From Vreelandella aquamarina (GTDB lineage: Bacteria; Pseudomonadota; Gammaproteobacteria; Pseudomonadales; Halomonadaceae), in NCBI RefSeq assembly GCF_900110265.1, contig NZ_FODB01000004.1, forward strand, positions 27,776 to 91,775: a stretch of 64,000 bases of DNA, written 5' to 3'. The translations under genes and the position numbers were made by a program. The notes under the pieces were generated by a model that saw nothing but the letters and a program-made list of their open reading frames with translations, was not told the DNA's origin and ran no database searches. This document shows positions 9,069 through 15,924 of the stretch, piece by piece. Position 1 is the stretch's first letter. The number at the start of each line of letters is the position of its first letter.

Positions 9069-9752
9069 ATGTTCATAGAATATCTGCAACATCTTATCTA
9101 CGGCTATTACCCCTACCTGGCCGGTACGGTGTTCTTGGTCGGCAGTCTCATGCGTTACGACCAAGGCCAGTTCACCTGGAAGACCGGCTCCAGCCAAATG
9201 CTGTCCTCAAAAAACATGCGACTGGCCAGCAACCTGTTCCATATCGGGATTATCGTCATCTTCTTCGGTCATTTGGTGGGCATGCTCACGCCACACTGGG
9301 TCTATGCGCCTTTCCTGCATGCCGGTACCAAACAGCTGATTGCCATCGTGGTCGGCGGTATCGCCGGTGCCATGTGCGTGGTGGGCGGCGCCATGTTGCT
9401 CTATCGGCGAGTGGTCAATCCTCGCGTAAAGGCGTCGTCGAGCATGATGGATACCTTGATCCTGGGTTTGATCGTCTTACAGGCATGTCTTGGCATGGTG
9501 ACCATCATTTTCTCGCTAGGCCATATGGACGGCGAGATGATGTTGACACTCTCCAGCTGGGCGCAATCCATCGTCTTCTTTAGCGGCGGCGCAGCGGACT
9601 ATATGCAGGAAGTGTCATGGATCTACAAACTGCATATCTTTATCGGTCTGACCATCATCCTGCTGTTCCCCTTCTCGCGCTTGGTGCATGTGTGGAGCGT
9701 ACCGTTTGGCTATGTGACCCGGCGCTATCAGCTTGTCCGCCGTCGCGCCTAA
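9069..9752 (+). CDS. narI: Respiratory nitrate reductase gamma subunit (cytochrome b)
   Basis: Membrane anchor that oxidises quinol and passes electrons through two b haems to NarH. It has 227 residues and five transmembrane segments. The four haem-ligand histidines are at His58, His68, His189 and His207, the E. coli positions (56, 66, 187, 205) shifted by two. The reading frame is open far upstream inside narJ, but the ATG at 9069 follows AAAGGAG and gives the family N-terminus (MFIEYLQHLIYGYYPY). Confidence 0.97.
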   Translation: MFIEYLQHLIYGYYPYLAGTVFLVGSLMRYDQGQFTWKTGSSQMLSSKNMRLASNLFHIGIIVIFFGHLVGMLTPHWVYAPFLHAGTKQLIAIVVGGIAGAMCVVGGAMLLYRRVVNPRVKASSSMMDTLILGLIVLQACLGMVTIIFSLGHMDGEMMLTLSSWAQSIVFFSGGAADYMQEVSWIYKLHIFIGLTIILLFPFSRLVHVWSVPFGYVTRRYQLVRRRA

Positions 9753-9791
9753 ACACTTGCTGTGCTTGCCCAGGCCTAGAGGAGAAATAAC

Positions 9792-10613
9792 ATGCAGATG
9801 ATTGATATCGAACAACTACCAGGGGGTGTCGCCCCGCCTCCGGTGCGCGTCGGCGACGCTAGTATCGATGAAGCAACGATTGCGTTAGAGATGCAGTATC
9901 ACCCCGCCGAAACGGCGGGGGAGGCCCAGCTTCAGGCGGCTCGTGCCTTAGTGGTTAGAGAGCTGCTGCGCCAGCGAGCTAACGTCCTGGGTCTACTATC
10001 GACACAGGAAGCCAGCGAAGCGCAGGAGGATGCGGCGATTGCTGCCTTGCTTGAGCTGGAACTTGAGGTGCCCGAGCCGGGAGAAGCCGATTGCCAACGC
10101 TTTTTTGATACCCACCGTGAGCGCTTCAGCGAGCCGACCCAGCTACGTGTAAGGCATATTCTGCTAGCAGCGGCGCCAGATGACTCCCAGGGCCGCGATG
10201 ACGCGTACCAGCTTGGCGAAAAACTGCTTAAAGAACTTAATTCCATACCCGAGCGGTTTGCCGAATTTGCGCAATACCACTCCGCGTGCCCTTCAAAAGA
10301 GATGGATGGTGATTTGGGCTGGCTAGTGTCAGGCCAGACCGTTCCTGAGCTGGATCGCGCTTTGCAGCACCTGCCCGAAGGCCTTCACGAGCGCCCCTTG
10401 GCGTCTCGCTATGGCTGGCATGTAGTAATCATTGACGAACGGCGTGAAGGGCGGGCGTTACCTTTCGATCAGGTGGCCGACCGAGTGCGCCACAGCCTCC
10501 GGGAGCAGGCGACGCGACGTGCGTTGCGCCACTATTTGCTGGCGTTAGAGAGCGAAATAGGCGTCGAGGGGATTGTTCTGGATGACGATGCTGGCGGCAG
10601 CTTGATGCAGTAG
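9792..10613 (+). CDS. Parvulin-type peptidyl-prolyl isomerase of the nar operon
   Basis: 273 residues. An N-terminal helical, NifM/SurA-like half is followed by a parvulin rotamase domain (about residues 110-215), with LRVRHILLAA, FAEFAQYHSACPSKEMDGDLGWL and the SRYGWHVVIID end. No signal peptide is seen, so it is probably cytoplasmic. An equivalent gene follows narI in Pseudomonas nar operons, which suggests a role in folding or maturation of the reductase; the exact client is not known. The ribosome site is GAGGAG before ATG 9792. Confidence 0.88.
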   Translation: MQMIDIEQLPGGVAPPPVRVGDASIDEATIALEMQYHPAETAGEAQLQAARALVVRELLRQRANVLGLLSTQEASEAQEDAAIAALLELELEVPEPGEADCQRFFDTHRERFSEPTQLRVRHILLAAAPDDSQGRDDAYQLGEKLLKELNSIPERFAEFAQYHSACPSKEMDGDLGWLVSGQTVPELDRALQHLPEGLHERPLASRYGWHVVIIDERREGRALPFDQVADRVRHSLREQATRRALRHYLLALESEIGVEGIVLDDDAGGSLMQ

Positions 10614-10635
10614 GAAAGCTAATAGGAGAGGCTTG

Positions 10636-11214
10636 ATGTCCCATGTTCCTGTAAATGCTCTTTTCACCCCGCTTGGCATCGCAGTACTAACGGTTTCCGA
10701 TACGCGTGGCTTCGACGAGGATGGCAGCGGTGACCTGCTGGTTAAGCATCTGAACGAAAGCGGCCATATTCTGGTAGAGAGACGCATCGTACCTGATGAT
10801 ATCTACCAGGTTCGCGCCGTGGTCTCGGGATGGATTGCACGAACAGATATCCACGCGATCCTGGTTAATGGTGGCACCGGTTTTACTGCCCGGGATACCA
10901 CTCCCGAGGCGTTGATACCGCTGTTCGACAAAGCGATTGAGGGGTATGGCGAGCTGTTCCGCCACTACTCCCTGAAGACCATTGGCACAGCGACGATCCA
11001 GTCTCGCGCCGTCGCGGGGGTGGCCAACCGAACGATGATATTCGCGATGCCCGGCTCGCCCAAAGCGTGTGCGTTGGCGTGGGACAGAATTATCGCTTTG
11101 CAGCTGGACGCCCGCACTCGGCCCTGCAACTTCGCCGCCATGGTCCTGCCTTCAGCGACCCTGTGTAACGGGCGTCACACAACGACCTCTGCCAATGATG
11201 GGGTGCGTTTATGA
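10636..11214 (+). CDS. moaB: Molybdenum cofactor biosynthesis protein MoaB/MogA family
   Basis: 192 residues, molybdopterin adenylyltransferase fold. GIAVLTVSDTRGFDEDGSGD at the N-terminus and VNGGTGFTARDTTPEAL in the centre are the family signatures for MPT/ATP binding. It would activate molybdopterin by adenylation before metal insertion by MoeA. A TTG lies just before, but ATG 10636 has AGGAG seven bases upstream. Its stop overlaps the moeA start (ATGA). In the operon it supplies cofactor for NarG. Confidence 0.92.
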   Translation: MSHVPVNALFTPLGIAVLTVSDTRGFDEDGSGDLLVKHLNESGHILVERRIVPDDIYQVRAVVSGWIARTDIHAILVNGGTGFTARDTTPEALIPLFDKAIEGYGELFRHYSLKTIGTATIQSRAVAGVANRTMIFAMPGSPKACALAWDRIIALQLDARTRPCNFAAMVLPSATLCNGRHTTTSANDGVRL

Positions 11215-12473
11215 ACTGTCACTGCGCAGAAATAGTCACGCCCGGCTTGTTAGATCTGTTTGATGCACGCCAACGGCTTATCGACGCCGCCACGCCCATT
11301 AATGCAGTAGAAAACATCACCCTAGAACAATCGGCGGGGCGAGTGCTGGCAGAAACGCTGGTCGCACCTCTCGATATGCCGGGTGTGGATAATAGCGCTA
11401 TGGATGGTTACGCGCTGTGCCTGGCTGATTACCAAGCGGCACCTCCCGGCGCAGGCTTACCCATTCTTCAACGCGTACCGGCGGGCGCAGGCGTCATGCT
11501 ACTACCGAAAGGAGGCTGCGCGCGTATTTTTACCGGCGCGCCGGTGCCCGTGGGGGCAGATATTGTGGTGCCTCAAGAGCGGGTCACCCTTGATCAGCAC
11601 GGGCATATACACCTTGAGGGTAACGTGGTGGTAGGCGCTAATATTCGCCGTCAAGGCGAGGAGACCCGCATGGGAACCCCGCTACTCGCCGCGGGTAAGT
11701 TTCTTGATGCCGCGTCGATTGCGTTGTTGGCAAGCCATGGAATCAATGCCGTGACCGTCAAACGGCGCCTGCGGGTGGCACTGCTCTCAACCGGAGATGA
11801 ACTGATTGCCCCTGGCATGTCGCGGTCTCCGGGGCAGGTGTACGACAGCAATCGCGCCATGCTTAGCGTACTGCTAGCGCAAGCTCAGTGCGACGTGCTG
11901 GATTTGGGCGTCATCGCTGATTCGCCGGCGTCATTGCATCAGGCCTTTGAACACGCACAAACCGTTGCAGATGTGGTGATGTGCACTGGGGGCGTTTCGG
12001 TAGGCGAAGAGGATCATGTTCGTCCGGTGATCGAGCAGCGCGGTGGACTACATTTTCATGGTGTCGCGATGAAGCCAGGGAAGCCCTTTGCTTTCGGTTA
12101 TCTAGGCGCGGAGTCTTCCTCTTCCACCCCGTTAATGGCGCTGCCGGGTAACCCCGTGGCGTCCCTTGTGGGCTGGCAACTGCTGGCGCTGCCGTTTATC
12201 CATGCCATGCAAGGTAGAAGTGTCGCTGCGTTGCAGAGTTATCCCGTTATGGCAGGCTTTTCTCAGCGCGGCCCCAGGGGGCGTTGTGAGCTGTTAAGGG
12301 TGGTGCTGGACTGGGCAAGAGAGTTGCCGGTGGCGCAGTTAGCGGGTGGACAGGGCTCGCATATGCTCAGCGCGGCTAGCCAAGCCGATGGCTATTTAAT
12401 GATCAATCCCGAAACAGACGTAGCAGAAGGGAGCACCTACCACTACTACCCCATTAATCAGTTCGCCGCTTGA
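11211..12473 (+). CDS. moeA: Molybdopterin molybdenumtransferase
   Basis: Inserts molybdate into adenylated molybdopterin. 420 residues with the MoeA domain order: N-terminal MoeA_N (PLDMPGVDNSAMDGYAL), the MoCF-biosynthesis domain (STGDELIAPG, YDSNRAML, CTGGVSVGEEDHVRP, KPGKPFAFG), LPGNPVASLV, and a C-terminal barrel. Translationally coupled to moaB. Another moeA copy elsewhere in the genome is possible but cannot be seen here. Confidence 0.95.
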   Translation: MNCHCAEIVTPGLLDLFDARQRLIDAATPINAVENITLEQSAGRVLAETLVAPLDMPGVDNSAMDGYALCLADYQAAPPGAGLPILQRVPAGAGVMLLPKGGCARIFTGAPVPVGADIVVPQERVTLDQHGHIHLEGNVVVGANIRRQGEETRMGTPLLAAGKFLDAASIALLASHGINAVTVKRRLRVALLSTGDELIAPGMSRSPGQVYDSNRAMLSVLLAQAQCDVLDLGVIADSPASLHQAFEHAQTVADVVMCTGGVSVGEEDHVRPVIEQRGGLHFHGVAMKPGKPFAFGYLGAESSSSTPLMALPGNPVASLVGWQLLALPFIHAMQGRSVAALQSYPVMAGFSQRGPRGRCELLRVVLDWARELPVAQLAGGQGSHMLSAASQADGYLMINPETDVAEGSTYHYYPINQFAA

Positions 12474-12526
12474 ATTTTTATACTCACTGTGGCTGCTGAT
12501 GCTGTTTTCTTTTTATAGGAGAGGGT

Positions 12527-12931
12527 ATGTCTTCACATCACAAACCCCGCACACTGATTTATGCCTGCTCCGGCTGCTCTGATGTGGCGCAACTTGCCAA
12601 TAGCGTTGCCCTGCGTCTTGACCATGCAGGAGAGGCAGAAATGTCCTGCATTGCCGGTGTGGGCGGTGGTGTGCCCGGTCTGGTGCGCATTGCCCGCTCC
12701 GGGCGCCCTATCGTAGCCATTGACGGGTGCCAGATGCACTGCGCCAGCCACTGTCTCGCCAAAGCGGATGTGATACCCACAGAGCACGTAAAGCTATATG
12801 AAAACGGCCTGCGCAAGCGACGGGGTCAGTTTTATGATGAGCAAACAATTACCGAGGTTACCGCAGAGGTAAAAGGACTCATTGCCCGGCTGCCCGTTAA
12901 TGCCAGTACCCAAGAGGAGCCCGTAGAATGA
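12527..12931 (+). CDS. DGC-domain putative zinc-binding protein
   Basis: 134 residues. The sequence carries paired cysteine motifs (YACSGCSD near residue 11, [24 protein letters not shown]) and the DGC motif that names the family (putative zinc-binding protein family). No enzyme activity is established for it. It sits between moeA and moaA and overlaps moaA by ATGA, so it is part of the nar/moa transcript. The position suggests handling or sensing of a metal or thiol during cofactor or nitrate reductase maturation; that is inference only. A good AGGAG site precedes the ATG. Confidence 0.8.
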   Translation: MSSHHKPRTLIYACSGCSDVAQLANSVALRLDHAGEAEMSCIAGVGGGVPGLVRIARSGRPIVAIDGCQMHCASHCLAKADVIPTEHVKLYENGLRKRRGQFYDEQTITEVTAEVKGLIARLPVNASTQEEPVE

Positions 12932-13917
12932 GTGCACTAGTAGATGGGTTTGGCCGCACGGTGCGTTACCTGCGTATATCGGTGACTGATCGTTGTGATT
13001 TTCGCTGTGTGTACTGCATGGCTGAGGAAATGACCTTTCTGCCACGCGCCCAGCTGCTGACCCTTGAAGAGATAGCCGCGCTTTCGCAGGCGTTTGTCGA
13101 GCTGGGCGTAGAGAAAATCCGCCTAACCGGCGGGGAGCCGCTGGTACGCCAGGGCGTACTCACGCTAGTGCAAAAACTCGGTGCATTGGAAGGTCTGCGC
13201 GAGCTGGCGATGACCACCAACGGCTCAGGCTTGGTCAAGCATGCCGATGCTTTGCGGCAAGGCGGGCTACATCGGCTCAATATTAGCCTCGACTCGCTCA
13301 AGCCCGAACGCTTTAAAGCATTAACCCGAACGGGGGATCTTGATCAGGTGGTCGCGGGTATCCGTGCAGCGCGCCGCGCTGGCTTTCAGTCGATTAAGCT
13401 CAACGCCGTACTGCTCAAGGGGCGCAATGACGACGAAATTCTCGACTTGGTAAACTTTGCCCGGAATGAGCAAGCCGATATCAGCTTTATCGAGGAGATG
13501 CCGCTGGGCGCTATCAGCGAACATAATCGTGGTGAAACCTTTCTTTCCACTGATGCGGTACGCGAGACCATAGAAAACCATTATCAACTCCTGCCCACCA
13601 CCGAGACTACCCTAGGGCCATCCCGTTATTACCGCATGGTAGACAGCCAGTCGCGCATTGGCTTCATCTCTCCCCATAGCCATAATTTCTGTGGTGCCTG
13701 TAATCGTGTTCGGGTGACGGCAGAAGGGCGACTACTCCTTTGCTTGGGCAATGAGCACTCGGTAGATTTACGCGCTGTAATGCGGCGTTATCCGGGTGAT
13801 ACCCAGCGGCTTAAAGCGAGCATTGTGGCGGCCATGAAGAAAAAACCTGAGCGTCATCACTTCACCACGGATGGTGAGGTTCAAATAGTGAGGTTTATGA
13901 ATGCAACAGGTGGCTAG
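12928..13917 (+). CDS. moaA: GTP 3',8-cyclase MoaA (radical SAM)
   Basis: First step of molybdopterin synthesis, converting GTP to 3',8-cyclo-GTP. 329 residues. The radical-SAM cluster motif is Cys23-x3-Cys27-x2-Cys30 (CDFRCVYC). The C-terminal second 4Fe-4S site is [18 protein letters not shown]. The protein ends in Gly-Gly, the conserved MoaA tail needed for activity. Last gene of the operon; no strong U-tract terminator is visible after it, only the palindrome TTCCTATAGGAA at 13927-13938. Confidence 0.96.
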   Translation: MSALVDGFGRTVRYLRISVTDRCDFRCVYCMAEEMTFLPRAQLLTLEEIAALSQAFVELGVEKIRLTGGEPLVRQGVLTLVQKLGALEGLRELAMTTNGSGLVKHADALRQGGLHRLNISLDSLKPERFKALTRTGDLDQVVAGIRAARRAGFQSIKLNAVLLKGRNDDEILDLVNFARNEQADISFIEEMPLGAISEHNRGETFLSTDAVRETIENHYQLLPTTETTLGPSRYYRMVDSQSRIGFISPHSHNFCGACNRVRVTAEGRLLLCLGNEHSVDLRAVMRRYPGDTQRLKASIVAAMKKKPERHHFTTDGEVQIVRFMNATGG

Positions 13918-13941
13918 GTAGTGCAGTTCCTATAGGAAACC

Positions 13942-14181
13942 TTACCCATGGCTATAGCCTCCATTTGCCATCGGAATGGAAATAGTGCCATGAGCGGCTT
14001 TAAGTATTTCTTTTCCAACGGCTTCCCACAAGAACAAAATTTTCCGTCGTCCAAATGGCTTGATGTAGTGGGTGCCCTCGATAAGGACGCTGTCTTTTAG
14101 CTGCTGTCGGATAGTACGGCAGTCGTACTTGATGCGCTGGGCAAGCTCTTCGGTCGTGAGATAGGTATAAGATGATTCCAT
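13942..14181 (-). CDS. Small HTH DNA-binding protein (AlpA/excisionase-like)
   Basis: 79 residues from ATG 14181, which has GGAGG six bases upstream; the open frame continues further but lacks a ribosome site. YLTTEELAQRIKYDCRTIRQQL reads as a MerR/AlpA-type winged helix, followed by GTHYIKPFGRRKILFLW (beta wing) and the tail IPMANGGYSHG. Proteins of this shape are often found near integrases as excisionase or regulatory factors; that link is from general knowledge and no integrase is present here. It diverges from the Xre-type gene across a short region with duplicated elements. It may be the remnant of a mobile element. Confidence 0.6.
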   Translation of the reverse strand: MESSYTYLTTEELAQRIKYDCRTIRQQLKDSVLIEGTHYIKPFGRRKILFLWEAVGKEILKAAHGTISIPMANGGYSHG

Positions 14182-14253
14182 CGAAAACCTCCAAAAGGAG
14201 TGGTATTCTGCGTGACTAAAAGGCATCTCAAATATCAGAATGCGATCCTGGAT

Positions 14254-14314
14254 GACATTTTAGACAGCAAAAAACCATTCGCAATCGTTTTTTGACATTC
14301 AGGATAGCAAAAAA
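14254..14314. repeat. Two 21-bp direct elements between divergent HTH genes
   Basis: Near-identical elements at 14254-14274 and 14294-14314 begin with GACATT and end with AGCAAAAAA. Thirteen bases in the first nine and last twelve positions are shared, with a few differences in the middle. They are 40 bp apart start to start, close to four helical turns. The second contains a candidate -35 (TTGACA, 14292-14297). They lie between two divergent DNA-binding genes and are plausible operators for one of them. Confidence 0.6.
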
Positions 14315-14334
14315 AGCATTTTCAGGAGGTTTTG

Positions 14335-14559
14335 ATGGTTCGTTGTCATCTCGCGCGCTTGATGGGTGAGCACAAAATGAAGATTGTGGATGTTGCGCGT
14401 GAAACAGGGCTTAACCGCAATACTGTTACGCTTCTTTATAAAGAAACTGCTCAGCGAATCGAGCTGGATGCACTGGATAAGCTATGCAAGCTTTTCAATT
14501 GTGAGGTGGGCGATCTGCTAGAAATTCAAAAAAATCATGAGGAAATTAGAGATGATTAA
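14335..14559 (+). CDS. Small Xre/Cro-type HTH regulator
   Basis: 74 residues from ATG 14335, preceded by AGGAGG five bases upstream. It is almost wholly one helix-turn-helix: MKIVDVARETGLNRNTVTLLYKE, then RIELDALDKLCKLFNCEVGDLLEI, the YozG-type Cro/C1 domain. It probably controls its own promoter and that of the divergent 79-residue gene. No toxin, integrase or phage gene is nearby. The target and function are unknown. Confidence 0.75.
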   Translation: MVRCHLARLMGEHKMKIVDVARETGLNRNTVTLLYKETAQRIELDALDKLCKLFNCEVGDLLEIQKNHEEIRDD

Positions 14560-14619
14560 TACTGCCAGCCGTTGACTGAAGGTCGTAAGAATAAATTACT
14601 GACGCAAGCAACGGAGCGA

Positions 14620-14652
14620 ATGTGTCACATATACGTCACAGATGTGTCACAG
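14620..14652. repeat. Three tandem 11-bp units (GTCACA iterons)
   Basis: Three adjacent 11-base units, ATGTGTCACAT, ATACGTCACAG and ATGTGTCACAG, put GTCACA at 14624, 14635 and 14646, exactly one helical turn apart. They lie 61 bp after the Xre-type gene and before the tRNA terminator. The arrangement looks like a cooperative protein-binding array; what binds is unknown. Confidence 0.6.
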
Positions 14653-14663
14653 GAAGTTTGCAG

Positions 14664-14710
14664 ACAAACAAAAACAAAAAAGGCAGATCAGTAAGTAACT
14701 GATCTGCCTT
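14664..14710 (-). terminator. Rho-independent terminator of tRNA-fMet
   Basis: A perfect 13-bp stem (14680-14692 with 14698-14710, 5-base loop), followed in the minus direction by a T-rich run (the A-rich stretch 14664-14680 on the plus strand). It ends the minus-strand tRNA transcript 10 bases after the CCA. Confidence 0.9.
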
Positions 14711-14719
14711 TCAAAATAT

Positions 14720-14796
<77 letters not shown>

Positions 14797-14810
14797 TCAA
14801 CGTGTGGCGT

Positions 14811-14838
14811 ATTCTACGCATTTTTGACGCTAAGTCAA
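14811..14838 (-). promoter_or_regulatory. Sigma-70 promoter of tRNA-fMet
   Basis: On the minus strand, TTGACT (14838-14833), a 16-bp spacer and TAGAAT (14816-14811) lie 14 bases before the tRNA 5' end. The -10 is followed by a GC-rich discriminator (ACGCC), as in stringently controlled stable-RNA promoters. Confidence 0.8.
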
Positions 14839-15072
14839 CCCCTCATATAAATCGCTTTCTTGCTGGCAGTCATCTTCATCGTGCTGCAACATTGAGAGAG
14901 TAAAGCTATGCTTTCAATCAGCATAACAAAAAGCTTACTGTCGGTGTGTCGCCCAATAGAACAAGCGGCGTGCTGTGAGTGAAAGAAGCGCGAATGCGCT
15001 TATTCAGAGTGGCTTGCGACGCCATAACAGTGATTAAGGTCCAAGCCATTTGTCTTATCAGGGAGGTAGTCA

Positions 15073-15819
15073 ATGGCCAATCAAGCCCCCGTCGCCTGGG
15101 TAACTGGTGGAACTGGTGGAATCGGAACGGCAATTTGTCGTTCGTTGGCAGATGCGGGTTATCTGGTGGTGGCGGGGTACCATAACCCCGACAAAGCCAA
15201 AACCTGGCTGGAAACCCAGCAAGCCGACGGCTATAACAACATCGCATTATCGGGTGTTGATTTGTCCGACCATAACGCCTGTCTCGAAGGCGCCCGCGAA
15301 ATCCATGAAAAACATGGGCCGATCAGCGTGCTGGTCAACTGCGCAGGCATTACCCGCGATGGCACCATGAAAAAGATGTCCTATGAGCAGTGGTATCAAG
15401 TGATTGATACTAACCTTAATAGCGTCTTCAACACTTGCCGTAGCGTCATTGAGGGAATGCTGGAGAATGGCTATGGGCGCATTATTAACATCTCATCCAT
15501 CAACGGTCGTAAAGGCCAGTTTGGTCAGGTGAACTACGCAGCGGCCAAAGCGGGAATGCACGGGTTAACCATGTCGTTGGCGCAGGAAACGGCCACGAAG
15601 GGTATTACCGTGAATACCGTCTCCCCCGGCTATATCGCCACCGACATGATTATGAAAATTCCGGAGCAGGTTCGTGAAGCGATTCGTGAGACGATTCCGG
15701 TAAAGCGCTACGGCACCCCAGAAGAGATTGGTCGTTTGGTGACGTTCCTGGCCGACAAAGAGTCCGGCTTTATCACAGGTGCCAACATTGATATTAACGG
15801 CGGCCAGTTTATGGGCTAA
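15073..15819 (+). CDS. phaB: Acetoacetyl-CoA reductase (short-chain dehydrogenase)
   Basis: NADPH-dependent reduction of acetoacetyl-CoA to (R)-3-hydroxybutyryl-CoA for polyhydroxybutyrate synthesis, a common trait of halomonads. 248 residues; Rossmann motif TGGTGGIG at 11-18, Ser142, Tyr155 and Lys159 as the catalytic set, and the PhaB-type segment GQFGQVNYAAAKAGMHG. The related enzyme FabG normally reads differently around ISSINGRKGQFGQ. GGGAGG precedes the ATG. No phaA or phaC is adjacent, and the gene ends at its own terminator. Confidence 0.92.
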   Translation: MANQAPVAWVTGGTGGIGTAICRSLADAGYLVVAGYHNPDKAKTWLETQQADGYNNIALSGVDLSDHNACLEGAREIHEKHGPISVLVNCAGITRDGTMKKMSYEQWYQVIDTNLNSVFNTCRSVIEGMLENGYGRIINISSINGRKGQFGQVNYAAAKAGMHGLTMSLAQETATKGITVNTVSPGYIATDMIMKIPEQVREAIRETIPVKRYGTPEEIGRLVTFLADKESGFITGANIDINGGQFMG

Positions 15820-15866
15820 GCCCTACCATTAAGCACCGGCGATCTTTTCACAAGAAAGAAAGCGAA

Positions 15867-15897
15867 AAACGGGGGGCGATGCGCCTCCCGTTTGCTT
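15867..15897 (+). terminator. Rho-independent terminator after phaB
   Basis: A 12-bp stem (15867-15878 with 15882-15893, one G-U pair, three-base loop) is followed by a short T-rich run. It lies between the convergent phaB and DUF349 genes. Confidence 0.75.
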
Positions 15898-15924
15898 TGT
15901 GTGCTAGCGCTATGTGTAAGCGAG

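Noticed and set aside
13927..13938. Palindrome TTCCTATAGGAA after moaA as a terminator
   Set aside because: The stem is short and no T-run follows, so it was not called as one.
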